The translations under genes and the position numbers were made by a program. A DNA stretch of 5,919 nt from CAZZBK01 sp964652155 (GTDB lineage Bacteria; Planctomycetota; Planctomycetia; Pirellulales; PNKZ01), in contig CAZZBK010000227.1 of the NCBI GenBank assembly GCA_964652155.1, positions 1-5,919 on the forward strand. The letters run 5' to 3'. The notes beneath the pieces are model-generated. The model had not been told where the DNA came from. It searched no databases and saw only the letters and a program-made list of their open reading frames with translations. This document shows positions 1-5,919 of the stretch, in pieces (position 1 is the first letter of the stretch; each line of letters opens with the position of its first letter).

Positions 1-93
1 TACGAACAGGCGACGGCATACACCGAGCCATGTGCGCGCACCGCCGCCAACCTCCGCGCGCTGGCTTGGGAGAAGGAGAACGCCGATGCTTGA
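1..93 (+). CDS. 3' end of an unidentified upstream gene (partial)
   Basis: Frame 1 is open from the window edge and ends in TGA at 91-93, giving the last 30 residues of a protein that ends LAWEKENADA. The codons are mostly G- or C-ending, as in the surrounding coding DNA. The TGA lies just inside the start of the next gene (ATG at 86), so the two overlap by 8 bases. The next gene's ribosome binding site lies inside this coding end, the usual arrangement in phage gene chains with coupled translation. The tail is alanine-rich and probably helical. Too little is visible to assign a family. That it is coding rests on the overlap, the codon choice and the placement of the binding site. Confidence 0.6.
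   Translation, partial: YEQATAYTEPCARTAANLRALAWEKENADA
73..78 (+). promoter_or_regulatory. Ribosome binding site for the gene at 86
   Basis: AAGGAG lies 7 bases upstream of ATG 86. It fixes the start at 86 rather than at the in-frame ATG at 32, which has no comparable purine-rich stretch and would place 18 residues inside the upstream gene. Confidence 0.75.
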
Positions 94-382
94 CAGGCCC
101 CGCCCCACAATCCGCCTGCCAAACCGCGAAGCCGTGCGCCTGACAGGATACGTTATGATCTGGCCAGGGCTACGATCGGCCCCGGGCGATGTCCTGATCC
201 GGCCCGACAAGGCGCCAAGGGGAATCTGGATTGAGACCAGGTATGGCCCCGAGCGAGTTCCAGCCACTATGGCGCGCCGGATTTCTCGGCTGGCGATGCA
301 CGCGGAACGAGAATGGCGGGCGAACCCGTATCGCTGGGTGACGCTGAGGAATGACTGGTGGGCGGGGAGGTTGAGGGCATGA
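86..382 (+). CDS. Small basic phage protein of unknown function (98 aa)
   Basis: I do not recognise this protein. The start at 86 was chosen because it has a strong AAGGAG 7 bases upstream; the in-frame ATG at 32 lacks one. The product is rich in Arg, Pro and Trp. It begins MLDRPRPTIRLPNREAVRL and ends with an aromatic and basic stretch (RWVTLRNDWW). It has no signal peptide or membrane segment, no Cys pair and no enzyme motif that I can see. The net charge is strongly positive, which would fit nucleic-acid contact, but that is only a compositional guess. It overlaps the upstream gene by 8 bases and the downstream gene by 4 bases (ATGA at 379-382), so it sits in a co-translated chain. Size and packing suggest an early or accessory phage gene. 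Confidence 0.75.
   Translation: MLDRPRPTIRLPNREAVRLTGYVMIWPGLRSAPGDVLIRPDKAPRGIWIETRYGPERVPATMARRISRLAMHAEREWRANPYRWVTLRNDWWAGRLRA
364..370 (+). promoter_or_regulatory. Ribosome binding site for the gene at 379
   Basis: GGGGAGG lies 8 bases upstream of ATG 379, inside the end of the preceding gene. It favours the start at 379 over the in-frame ATG at 358, which would lie before this site and extend the overlap with the preceding gene to 25 bases. Confidence 0.7.
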
Positions 383-720
383 CCCCAGACGAAGCGCTGT
401 CCATCGTGGACACCAAAGCCGCCGGCCGCACGCGGTTCGCCGGCATGGAACCCTACGCGGATGAAGTCCTGGCGGCGGAGGTGCGGAGGCTGCGGAAGTT
501 GGTGCCGGCGTGGGAGTGGGTTAATACCGGCCATACTCGGGTTTGGCTGCTGCAATCCACCTTTTGTGGTTCGGTCATAACCCACGGATCGGCATTGGAG
601 TATGATGACGGAGCGGGCAGTTGGGTCTATGGTCTAGAGGATAGGAAAGAGGCGGCGTCTCTCGAAGACGCTACTCGCCAACTCCTCGAATACGCCCAAT
701 CGAAATGCCAGAAACCGTAG
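379..720 (+). CDS. Small phage hypothetical protein, apparently two-part (113 aa)
   Basis: Function unknown. The start at 379 overlaps the previous stop as ATGA and has GGGGAGG 8 bases upstream. Residues 1-40 (MTPDEALSIVDTKA, then GRTRFAGMEPYADEVL and AEVRRLR) resemble, from memory, an N-terminal segment common in small phage proteins. Residues 47-107 contain several Trp and short beta-like stretches, then a short helix (EAASLEDATRQLLEYAQ). This resembles small single-domain phage proteins that end in a 'SLEEA' helix. Codon use changes sharply at about residue 48: 6 of the first 47 codons end in A or T, against 30 of the last 66. The gene may therefore be a fusion of two pieces with different histories. 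No catalytic motif, signal peptide or membrane segment is visible. Confidence 0.8.
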   Translation: MTPDEALSIVDTKAAGRTRFAGMEPYADEVLAAEVRRLRKLVPAWEWVNTGHTRVWLLQSTFCGSVITHGSALEYDDGAGSWVYGLEDRKEAASLEDATRQLLEYAQSKCQKP

Positions 721-776
721 CTCAGATCACCGCGCCCCATTTCTGCGCCGGGCTGGTGATGCGCGGCGACCGTTGA
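705..776 (+). CDS. 23-aa peptide, probably a truncated small phage protein
   Basis: The frame reads MPETVAQITAPHFCAGLVMR then GDR and stops at TGA 774-776. The stretch ITAPHFCAGLV matches, from memory, the start of a small protein common in alphaproteobacterial phages. In those the sequence continues for about 40 more residues through an AAPIV...YMRGW-like segment. Here the reading stops where that continuation should begin. The gene overlaps the previous one by 16 bases, and its stop overlaps the next start as TTGA. No strong Shine-Dalgarno sequence precedes ATG 705, so expression would depend on coupling to the upstream gene. It is either a remnant shortened by a deletion or a real short peptide. 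I favour a remnant. Confidence 0.45.
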   Translation: MPETVAQITAPHFCAGLVMRGDR

Positions 777-1414
777 CCGTCCAGCCCGCCCCGCCGAGCT
801 GCTACACGCTGGCCGAGGCAGCCGGCAGGCTGCGGATCAGCGAGCGAACGCTGCGGCGCCACCTGCCGTCAGTCCCCGACCTGACGTTGACCAGGATCGG
901 CCGGTTGATCAGGCTGCGGGCCGGGCTTGATACCGGCTTCGGGGCAATAGGCGCGCTGGTGGTGTCGCCTAGTTTTACGCACATACTGCGACCTAACCAT
1001 ACTCATCTCGGCCGCTACACCCGCACCGTATCGCTACACCGGATGTGCCTCGCTCCCGTGATTAGCGTGTCCTTCCACGCCGCCGCAGCGCTGGGGATAT
1101 ACTCTACAACCCCACCCACCGCAAAGGGTCTGGAGGGATCACGGCGCCCCCTGACCAAGCCGCTCCCTGACGCCAGCGCCCCACTCCTGCACCCTCTGGC
1201 GCTGCTGCCGGGGTGTGTCGCGGATAGTCCTCTCGATCGCGTCCCGCTCGGCATTCTTCACGGCTTCCCGGATTTGTGTGGGCGTCAGCGGGAAACCATC
1301 CGCCCGCGACTGCTGCACGATCTTGGACACGTCGTCGTATCGCTTCTCCCGCCTGGCCCGGATGATGTCAGCAAGATATGCCTGCTGCTTCTCTGCCCAC
1401 TCGGCCCGCAGTAG
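773..1414 (+). CDS. Excisionase/MerR-type helix-turn-helix protein with a suspect 3' end
   Basis: The frame starts at TTG 773, overlapping the previous stop (TTGA); no ATG or GTG lies before the conserved part. Residues 11-50 (YTLAEAAGRLRISERTLRRH, then LPSVPDLTLTRIGRLIRL) are a clear winged-HTH DNA-binding domain of the excisionase/MerR kind found in prophages. Such proteins direct recombination or repress phage promoters. Codon use is strongly GC-ending up to about residue 52 (position 928) and then loosens. The normal domain would be followed by a short acidic helix; here a weak counterpart (LDTGFGAIGAL) appears. The frame then runs without a stop to TAG 1412-1414, overlapping the 3' end of the opposite gene by 276 bases in exact antisense codon register. 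That tail is therefore probably not native sequence, and the gene may be broken or joined to foreign DNA near 930-1138. No integrase follows it. Confidence 0.5.
   Translation: MTVQPAPPSCYTLAEAAGRLRISERTLRRHLPSVPDLTLTRIGRLIRLRAGLDTGFGAIGALVVSPSFTHILRPNHTHLGRYTRTVSLHRMCLAPVISVSFHAAAALGIYSTTPPTAKGLEGSRRPLTKPLPDASAPLLHPLALLPGCVADSPLDRVPLGILHGFPDLCGRQRETIRPRLLHDLGHVVVSLLPPGPDDVSKICLLLLCPLGPQ
930..1138. other. Junction region of low coding character between converging units
   Basis: This stretch separates the HTH core from the stop of the giant minus-strand gene. The HTH frame passes through it without a stop, but codon choice there no longer resembles the upstream part and I recognise no protein similarity. 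It contains a pair of 9-bp direct repeats at 1013-1040. I looked for a GC-rich hairpin followed by a T-run on either strand, for tRNA-like folding and for a phage attachment core, and saw none convincing. Transcription from both sides would meet here. Confidence 0.4.
1013..1040. repeat. Pair of 9-bp direct repeats CGCTACACC
   Basis: CGCTACACC occurs at 1013-1021 and again at 1032-1040, 19 bases apart start to start, or close to two turns of the helix. This spacing would suit two protomers of a DNA-binding protein on one face. The HTH gene just upstream is an obvious candidate partner, but nothing else supports an operator and two 9-mers can recur by chance. Confidence 0.3.
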
Positions 1415-4400
1415 CTGCGATTGGTGCCGCATCGACCGCAGCGAGCTTTCCCCCGCCGGAGTGAAGTTCAAGCTCTTGGCGATCAACTGCCCCGTGTTCG
1501 GCTCGTAGAGCACCGCTCCCTTGCGCCGCCAATCGGTCCACACGGCCTTGTCGTTGCCCCATACCTCGGGATCGTAGAACCCGGCCGATGTGATCTGCCG
1601 CCCGTCTGCCGCCGCCTCCAGCGCCTTGAGCGCGTTGAACGACGGGGACAGCAGCGCCAGGCGATCGACCAGCCCGGCGCTTTTCACCGCGGCTTGGGCC
1701 TGCTGTTCGATCGACGACCACCACGGCCCCTTGAAGTCGTTGATCGACATCGGCAGGAACCCCGCCCCCATGCCCACCGATTGCGAGATATCGGTGTAGA
1801 GCGCCGGCAGCCCCTTCGCGAACACCGTGGCCGCGTTGGCGGCAAACCCCGATGTGGCGTTGGTTTCCAGCACAACGCGCTCGATCGCGTCTTGAGGGCT
1901 CCAGCCTGACGCCAGCTTCACGAAAGCATTCACGATCTGGAACCCCGGCAAGGCGAACGCCCCACCAAACACCGCCAGCGCGGCGACCGTGCCCATCACC
2001 TGCTTCCGGCTGAGGCTGAACATCCGGGCGATCTGCTGGAACATGAAGTTCTTGAACTGGCCGGGGAGCCGCGTCCACTGTTGGCGCAGGATCTCCGGCT
2101 TATTCGCCGCGCCCATGTGAAACTGCGTGGATCGCACGACGGCCTGCGCCTCGCGGAACGCATCCCCTGGCGAATGCCCAAGGTCCAGCGCCCGCTGATA
2201 GCCGCCGAGGAACGCCACCGCCCGGTTGATGTTCTCCGCGCTCTGGAACGCCCACATCGACAGCTTGGCCAGCTTGCTCTCATGCTCGGCCAGCACCGGC
2301 CCTGCCTCGCTGATGCGGTAGAGCGATTGCACTCCCGCCCTGGTCATGAGCCGTGTGTCCGGTGTTTCGTTCCCGCGAGCCGATGCCCAGAAGGCAGCGC
2401 CAGCACGCACGATGCCGATACCCGTGTACTTGAACCCGATCTCGGGCAGCGTGTTGATCACGGTCTGCGTCAGGTTGACCAGCGCCGACTTGAGGTTGAT
2501 GCCCAGGCCCAGCTTGGCGTGAGCCATCGCCGTGGTGAGGTTGCTCGCGAGCGTCCTGGTCGGGAAGTCCGTGTGATGCTCTGGCGCCCGCCACGGGAGC
2601 ACTCGGCCACTGAGCGTCTTCCACGTCTGGTAGCCCAGGAAGCCAGCCGCAGCGGCGCCAATCATGGGCGAGTGCAGCCCGCTCCCGATCGCGTAACCGA
2701 CCAGCCCAGCGGCGAGCGTCGGCACGGGGATCGGGAAGCGGCGGAGCCAGGCATCCATCTCCTCCTCCAACCCCTGCTTGTTCCCGTTCACGTCCCGGAA
2801 CCACGCCTCGAACGCCTTTTGCAGTTCAGGCCGCTCCTGCGTGGCAATGCGGTATGGGCTGAGGCCGGACGCTTCCGCCGTCGTGATGGCCAGCCATTTC
2901 AGCTTGTCCATGGTGACGTAGCGCACAGTCTGCCCGATGTGCGTCCGCATAATGCGGTCCATCTGCCGGCTGTAGCCCTCAGCGCCGGACCGGAACATGC
3001 CGGGGCCGAGGACGCGGCGACGGTTCCGCTTGCGGGCCACGTTGGTCAGCACGTCCCGCAGTTCATCGCCTTCCAGCCCGGCCTTGGCTGCCAGATTGCG
3101 CGCCAACTGCCCGAAGGCTGCATCGCTGACGACCGTGCCCTCTATGCCAACGGGCCAGTGGATTTGCTTCGGACCGATCCGCAGGCTGGCGCCCGGGTTG
3201 TCGGCCAGGAACGCCGCCGCCGCCCGGATGGCATCCTCGCGCGTGTTGAAAAAGCCTTGATCGCTGGTGATCTCGCGCTTGCGCTCCTCGCCCGTCTCCG
3301 GGTCCGGTTCCAGCAATTCCCACAGGCGCCAGGATCCATAGAACTTGTGCGGAACGTAGCCCTTGATGCGGCCACGCACCGCGCTGGCATTGAGCTTGGC
3401 TTCAACCGCATCGACCGCGCCCTGGATCTCCGCGATCTTTGCCGCGATGTCCGGGTCAGCGCCCCGCAGTTCCCCCAGCCTGACGTTGATCGCCTCGATC
3501 TGCGCCGCGTCGGCTGCCAGGTCCTTGCTCCTGCCGCTGGATATGCGCGCCGTCAGTGCAGCCCGCCGACGGTACAGCCGATCAGCCTCGACGCCATCGA
3601 CTTTCGCGTGATCCATCAGCCGGCGGATCGTGGCCAGAAGCCGCTCTTTCTCCTCCCGCCACTTCGGCATCATCGACCGACGATGGTTGTCGACCAGCCT
3701 CGCTTGCTTCTCCAGCAGCGTGTGAATGGCGGAGAACGCCGCTCGTTCTGCAGGGTTCAAATCGAACCCATCCAGCAGGTCGGTCAGCGCGTCCCGGTCA
3801 TTGATGTCCACCTGATCGGCATCGCCCGCCCACAAGGCTTCTGTCACCTTGTCGAAGTCGCCCTTGGCGTCGGCCAGCGTCTTTCGGATCTGATCGTATT
3901 CGTTGACCAGCCGCGTGATCCACTTGCTCTGGTCCTCCTCGGCCTTGATGCCCGCCCAGATGACGGGTTCCAGGTCGGTGCCGCGAAACAGCCGCTCGGG
4001 CGTCTTCATCCACCGGGACACAGGGCTAAGGTCGCGCCGGGCCGTCTTGGCAAGCACGTCCTCGACCACGCCATCAGGAAGGGCGGAACCGCGCCACAGC
4101 TTATCAGCCATTGCGTTGAAGCCGTCGCGCCCCCGCCGGACGCCAGTCTCGACCAGCCGCTTCAACTCGGGCGACATGCCGGCCATCAGGTCGACGCGCT
4201 CGCCGTTGGGGCCGACCGGCACGGTCAGCGTGTCCTCCCAGGCGTCCGCGGCGCGCCGTGCCGCCTCGATGTCCTGCGGGCCGCGCACGTCCATCAGGGG
4301 ATCGCCACGCCCGCCCACGTCGCCGGCGGCTGTCCGCTCGAAGATGCCCTCGGCCGTGTTCAACCCGCGCCCGGCCAGGCCATTACGCAAGGCTTCCAGG

Positions 4401-5919
4401 AAGCGGCCAGTCTTGGCCCATGCCCGCGTCAACACGCCGCCGCGGGGGGCATTGTCATCGCCGACCGAGCGGGCCGCGAATGCCTCGGCAACCGCTTCCT
4501 CGATCAACCGCGCTTCGGACAGGCCAGGATACCGCGTGCGAAGGTCGAACCGATCGATCCAGTTCCCGGCCTTGACCGCCGCCTCCAGCGATGCCCATTC
4601 GCCAGGGGCGAACAGGCCAAGGTTGCGGAGCGCGTGGATCGCCTCATGGTGCAGCGCCCACTGGAACGCCGCCGGTTCGCCGGTAGCGGCCACCCGGACC
4701 AGCCCGCCGATCGCAGCACCGCGCACGTCCTCGCCGCCCTGTGTGCGCCGACCAGGCGCCGCCATCATTTCCACCGCGCCGCGCGGCCCGACAATGGACC
4801 GGACCGCCTCGACCGTCGCCGCCTCGGCTTCGTCCGTCAGCGCCTCCAAGGGCAGGCGGTCAACCGAAGCCCAGCCCGTCAGCATGGCCGGCGCGTCACC
4901 ATCCGCTTGCAGCGCGGTCGCGAAGCTGGAGCCGGCCAGCAGTTCCGTCAGTTCCGCCTGACGGGCGCGCTTGGCTTGCAGTTCTTCCAGCTTGGGCCAC
5001 GGCTTGCCCGCCTGTTCCTCCAGGCCGGGGAGCGCCTTCCTGGCCGCCGCCATGCGCTCCTCAGTTGCCTTCGCCGCCCCCAGGTAATCGGCCTTGTTCA
5101 TCCGATCCAGGACGGCTTCCAGCCCGCCACGCACGGCCGGGACGGATAGCCCACCGTTGATGTCGGGCTGCGCGCGCGACCAGTAATCGGCCATGGTCCG
5201 ATCATCAGGGGACAGAGCGGCGAAGTTCGTGTGGATCTCAACCTTCCCACCGAAGGTGAAGACTTGCGCGTCGATCTCGACCGGAACGCCGTTGATCTCA
5301 ATCCCGGTGGTTGTGGCCTTCTCTGTGCTGACCGGATTGACTTTCTTCGCAACCGCCTTGGCCGTCTCGAACATATCGATGAACCGCACGCCATCGACCG
5401 TCGCCACAAAGTCGGCCGTGCCCAGCTTCTCCCGCAGCGCCGCCGTGATCTGATCGTCCGACGTGACCTTCTCGCCGCCAACCTCAATCGAATAGCGCGC
5501 CTTCGGATCGTCGCCACGGACCTTCGCGATGGCTGCGTCGATCGCTTCCCTGGCCAGCACGCGATCGGTGTACTTCTTCCCGGCGACGGTGATGCTGCGC
5601 TTGGCCGTATCCTCGCGCGCTGCGGCTCGCCCCTCGAACACCTGCGTCTCGAACTTGGTGTATGCCTCCACCTGGCCAGGCCCGGTCTCCAGTGTCCGCT
5701 TGGCCTGGACAATCTCGTCCCGCAGCGCATTGGCCGTGTTGTTGAAGGCGCGCTGCTGGATTTCCAGCTTCTGGATGTCGCCGGCGATCGTGACCCGCTC
5801 CACCATCAGCGGGTTGCCGGTGGCGTGCGCAGCCATTTCCGCCATCGATGCCGCTTCTTCGTCCTCGAACTCCATCATGAAGGAGCCGTCGTACTTGCGG
5901 ATCCCGTTGATGGCTTTCA
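1139..5919 (-). CDS. Giant phage polyvalent protein, C-terminal part: helicase tail, zincin peptidase, membrane-active region
   Basis: The frame is open through the right edge and stops at TGA 1139-1141. The first Met in view (5878) is internal: codons before it read KAINGIRKYDGSF without a break. Numbering from that Met, residues 1-315 match the tail after the SF2 helicase core of DarB-like methylase-helicases (MAAHATGNPLMVERV; later GKPWPKLEELQAKRARQAEL). Residues ~330-520 hold a zincin: HEAIH (H411, E412, H415), with E460, E461 or E465 in LIEEAVAEAF as likely third ligand. Residues ~560-1050 are mostly helical, with GYVPHKFYG and GAEGYSRQMDRIMR blocks seen in giant phage proteins. T1054-W1086 and V1294-F1319 are hydrophobic; the first is glycine-rich. 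LPGQFKNFMF (1271-1280) and the sequence beyond resemble LPD38/PLxRFG-type ends. The likely role is a virion protein injected to protect or process phage DNA. The methylase and most of the helicase would lie beyond the window. Confidence 0.93.
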   Translation of the reverse strand, partial: KAINGIRKYDGSFMMEFEDEEAASMAEMAAHATGNPLMVERVTIAGDIQKLEIQQRAFNNTANALRDEIVQAKRTLETGPGQVEAYTKFETQVFEGRAAAREDTAKRSITVAGKKYTDRVLAREAIDAAIAKVRGDDPKARYSIEVGGEKVTSDDQITAALREKLGTADFVATVDGVRFIDMFETAKAVAKKVNPVSTEKATTTGIEINGVPVEIDAQVFTFGGKVEIHTNFAALSPDDRTMADYWSRAQPDINGGLSVPAVRGGLEAVLDRMNKADYLGAAKATEERMAAARKALPGLEEQAGKPWPKLEELQAKRARQAELTELLAGSSFATALQADGDAPAMLTGWASVDRLPLEALTDEAEAATVEAVRSIVGPRGAVEMMAAPGRRTQGGEDVRGAAIGGLVRVAATGEPAAFQWALHHEAIHALRNLGLFAPGEWASLEAAVKAGNWIDRFDLRTRYPGLSEARLIEEAVAEAFAARSVGDDNAPRGGVLTRAWAKTGRFLEALRNGLAGRGLNTAEGIFERTAAGDVGGRGDPLMDVRGPQDIEAARRAADAWEDTLTVPVGPNGERVDLMAGMSPELKRLVETGVRRGRDGFNAMADKLWRGSALPDGVVEDVLAKTARRDLSPVSRWMKTPERLFRGTDLEPVIWAGIKAEEDQSKWITRLVNEYDQIRKTLADAKGDFDKVTEALWAGDADQVDINDRDALTDLLDGFDLNPAERAAFSAIHTLLEKQARLVDNHRRSMMPKWREEKERLLATIRRLMDHAKVDGVEADRLYRRRAALTARISSGRSKDLAADAAQIEAINVRLGELRGADPDIAAKIAEIQGAVDAVEAKLNASAVRGRIKGYVPHKFYGSWRLWELLEPDPETGEERKREITSDQGFFNTREDAIRAAAAFLADNPGASLRIGPKQIHWPVGIEGTVVSDAAFGQLARNLAAKAGLEGDELRDVLTNVARKRNRRRVLGPGMFRSGAEGYSRQMDRIMRTHIGQTVRYVTMDKLKWLAITTAEASGLSPYRIATQERPELQKAFEAWFRDVNGNKQGLEEEMDAWLRRFPIPVPTLAAGLVGYAIGSGLHSPMIGAAAAGFLGYQTWKTLSGRVLPWRAPEHHTDFPTRTLASNLTTAMAHAKLGLGINLKSALVNLTQTVINTLPEIGFKYTGIGIVRAGAAFWASARGNETPDTRLMTRAGVQSLYRISEAGPVLAEHESKLAKLSMWAFQSAENINRAVAFLGGYQRALDLGHSPGDAFREAQAVVRSTQFHMGAANKPEILRQQWTRLPGQFKNFMFQQIARMFSLSRKQVMGTVAALAVFGGAFALPGFQIVNAFVKLASGWSPQDAIERVVLETNATSGFAANAATVFAKGLPALYTDISQSVGMGAGFLPMSINDFKGPWWSSIEQQAQAAVKSAGLVDRLALLSPSFNALKALEAAADGRQITSAGFYDPEVWGNDKAVWTDWRRKGAVLYEPNTGQLIAKSLNFTPAGESSLRSMRHQSQLLRAEWAEKQQAYLADIIRARREKRYDDVSKIVQQSRADGFPLTPTQIREAVKNAERDAIERTIRDTPRQQRQRVQEWGAGVRERLGQGAP

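Noticed and set aside
920..937. Inverted repeat GCCGG...CCGGC with an 8-base loop
   Set aside because: A 5-bp stem without a following T-run is common by chance in GC-rich coding DNA and lies within the HTH frame; not a convincing terminator or operator.
802..984. Minus-strand 60-codon frame opposite the HTH domain
   Set aside because: It is antisense to a recognisable HTH motif, has no ribosome binding site and no recognisable sequence.
868..1010. Minus-strand ~45-codon frame beginning MSMVRSQYVRKTRRHHQRAY
   Set aside because: The composition is somewhat protein-like, but there is no clear ribosome binding site, a stop lies shortly upstream and it opposes the HTH gene. I could not support it as real.
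1100..1130. Minus-strand promoter-like TTGCGG, 17-base spacer, TATATC
   Set aside because: Only 3 of 6 bases match at -35 and 4 of 6 at -10, and no supported minus-strand gene lies downstream of it.
3903..4961. Plus-strand open frame of 352 codons
   Set aside because: Low-complexity Ser, Arg, Pro and Ala composition, entirely antisense to the zincin and helical part of the giant gene; explained by GC-rich codon bias.
2081..5149. Plus-strand open frame of 1022 codons antisense to the giant gene
   Set aside because: Its codons are in exact reverse-complement register with the giant gene. A stop there would need TTA, CTA or TCA codons in that gene, which GC-rich genomes rarely use. The translation is rich in Arg, Pro, Gln and His without any domain, so it is a shadow.
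5098..5730. Minus-strand 210-codon frame within the giant gene
   Set aside because: An out-of-frame shadow, extremely rich in Arg and Ser, while the main frame carries recognisable helicase-tail sequence here.
5876..5878. ATG at 5876-5878 as the start of the giant protein
   Set aside because: The frame continues upstream to the window edge with sequence (RKYDGSF) typical of the helicase tail, so this Met is internal.

Overview
The window is GC-rich and looks like part of a bacteriophage or prophage genome whose host is probably an alphaproteobacterium. A sphingomonad is my guess, based on the style of the small proteins; no marker gene settles it. Two transcription units converge near position 1139.

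Left part (1-776, + strand): a tight chain of very small genes typical of a phage early or accessory region. It holds the 3' end of an upstream gene (1-93), an unknown 98-aa basic protein (86-382), an unknown 113-aa protein (379-720) and a 23-aa peptide (705-776). The last resembles only the first part of a common small phage protein. Neighbouring genes overlap by 4 to 16 bases and should be co-translated. The chain ends in a TTG-started excisionase/MerR-type helix-turn-helix frame (773 onward). Its first ~55 codons look real, but it has no stop of its own and runs into the antisense of the next gene.

Right part (1139-5919, - strand): one giant open frame fills the rest of the window and is still open at the right edge. 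The visible 1592 complete codons (1579 aa from the first Met in view) are the C-terminal part of a larger phage polyvalent protein. It begins with the tail that follows the SF2 helicase core in phage/plasmid methylase-helicase (DarB-like antirestriction) proteins. A zincin metallopeptidase with HEAIH follows, then long helical regions, glycine-rich hydrophobic segments and a C-terminal module like those of giant virion proteins. The likely role is a virion-carried, injected protein that protects or handles incoming DNA. That role is inferred from family resemblance.

The region between the HTH core and the giant gene (about 930-1138) has little coding character. It holds a 9-bp direct repeat and no convincing terminator. 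I found no integrase, tRNA, CRISPR array or insertion sequence.
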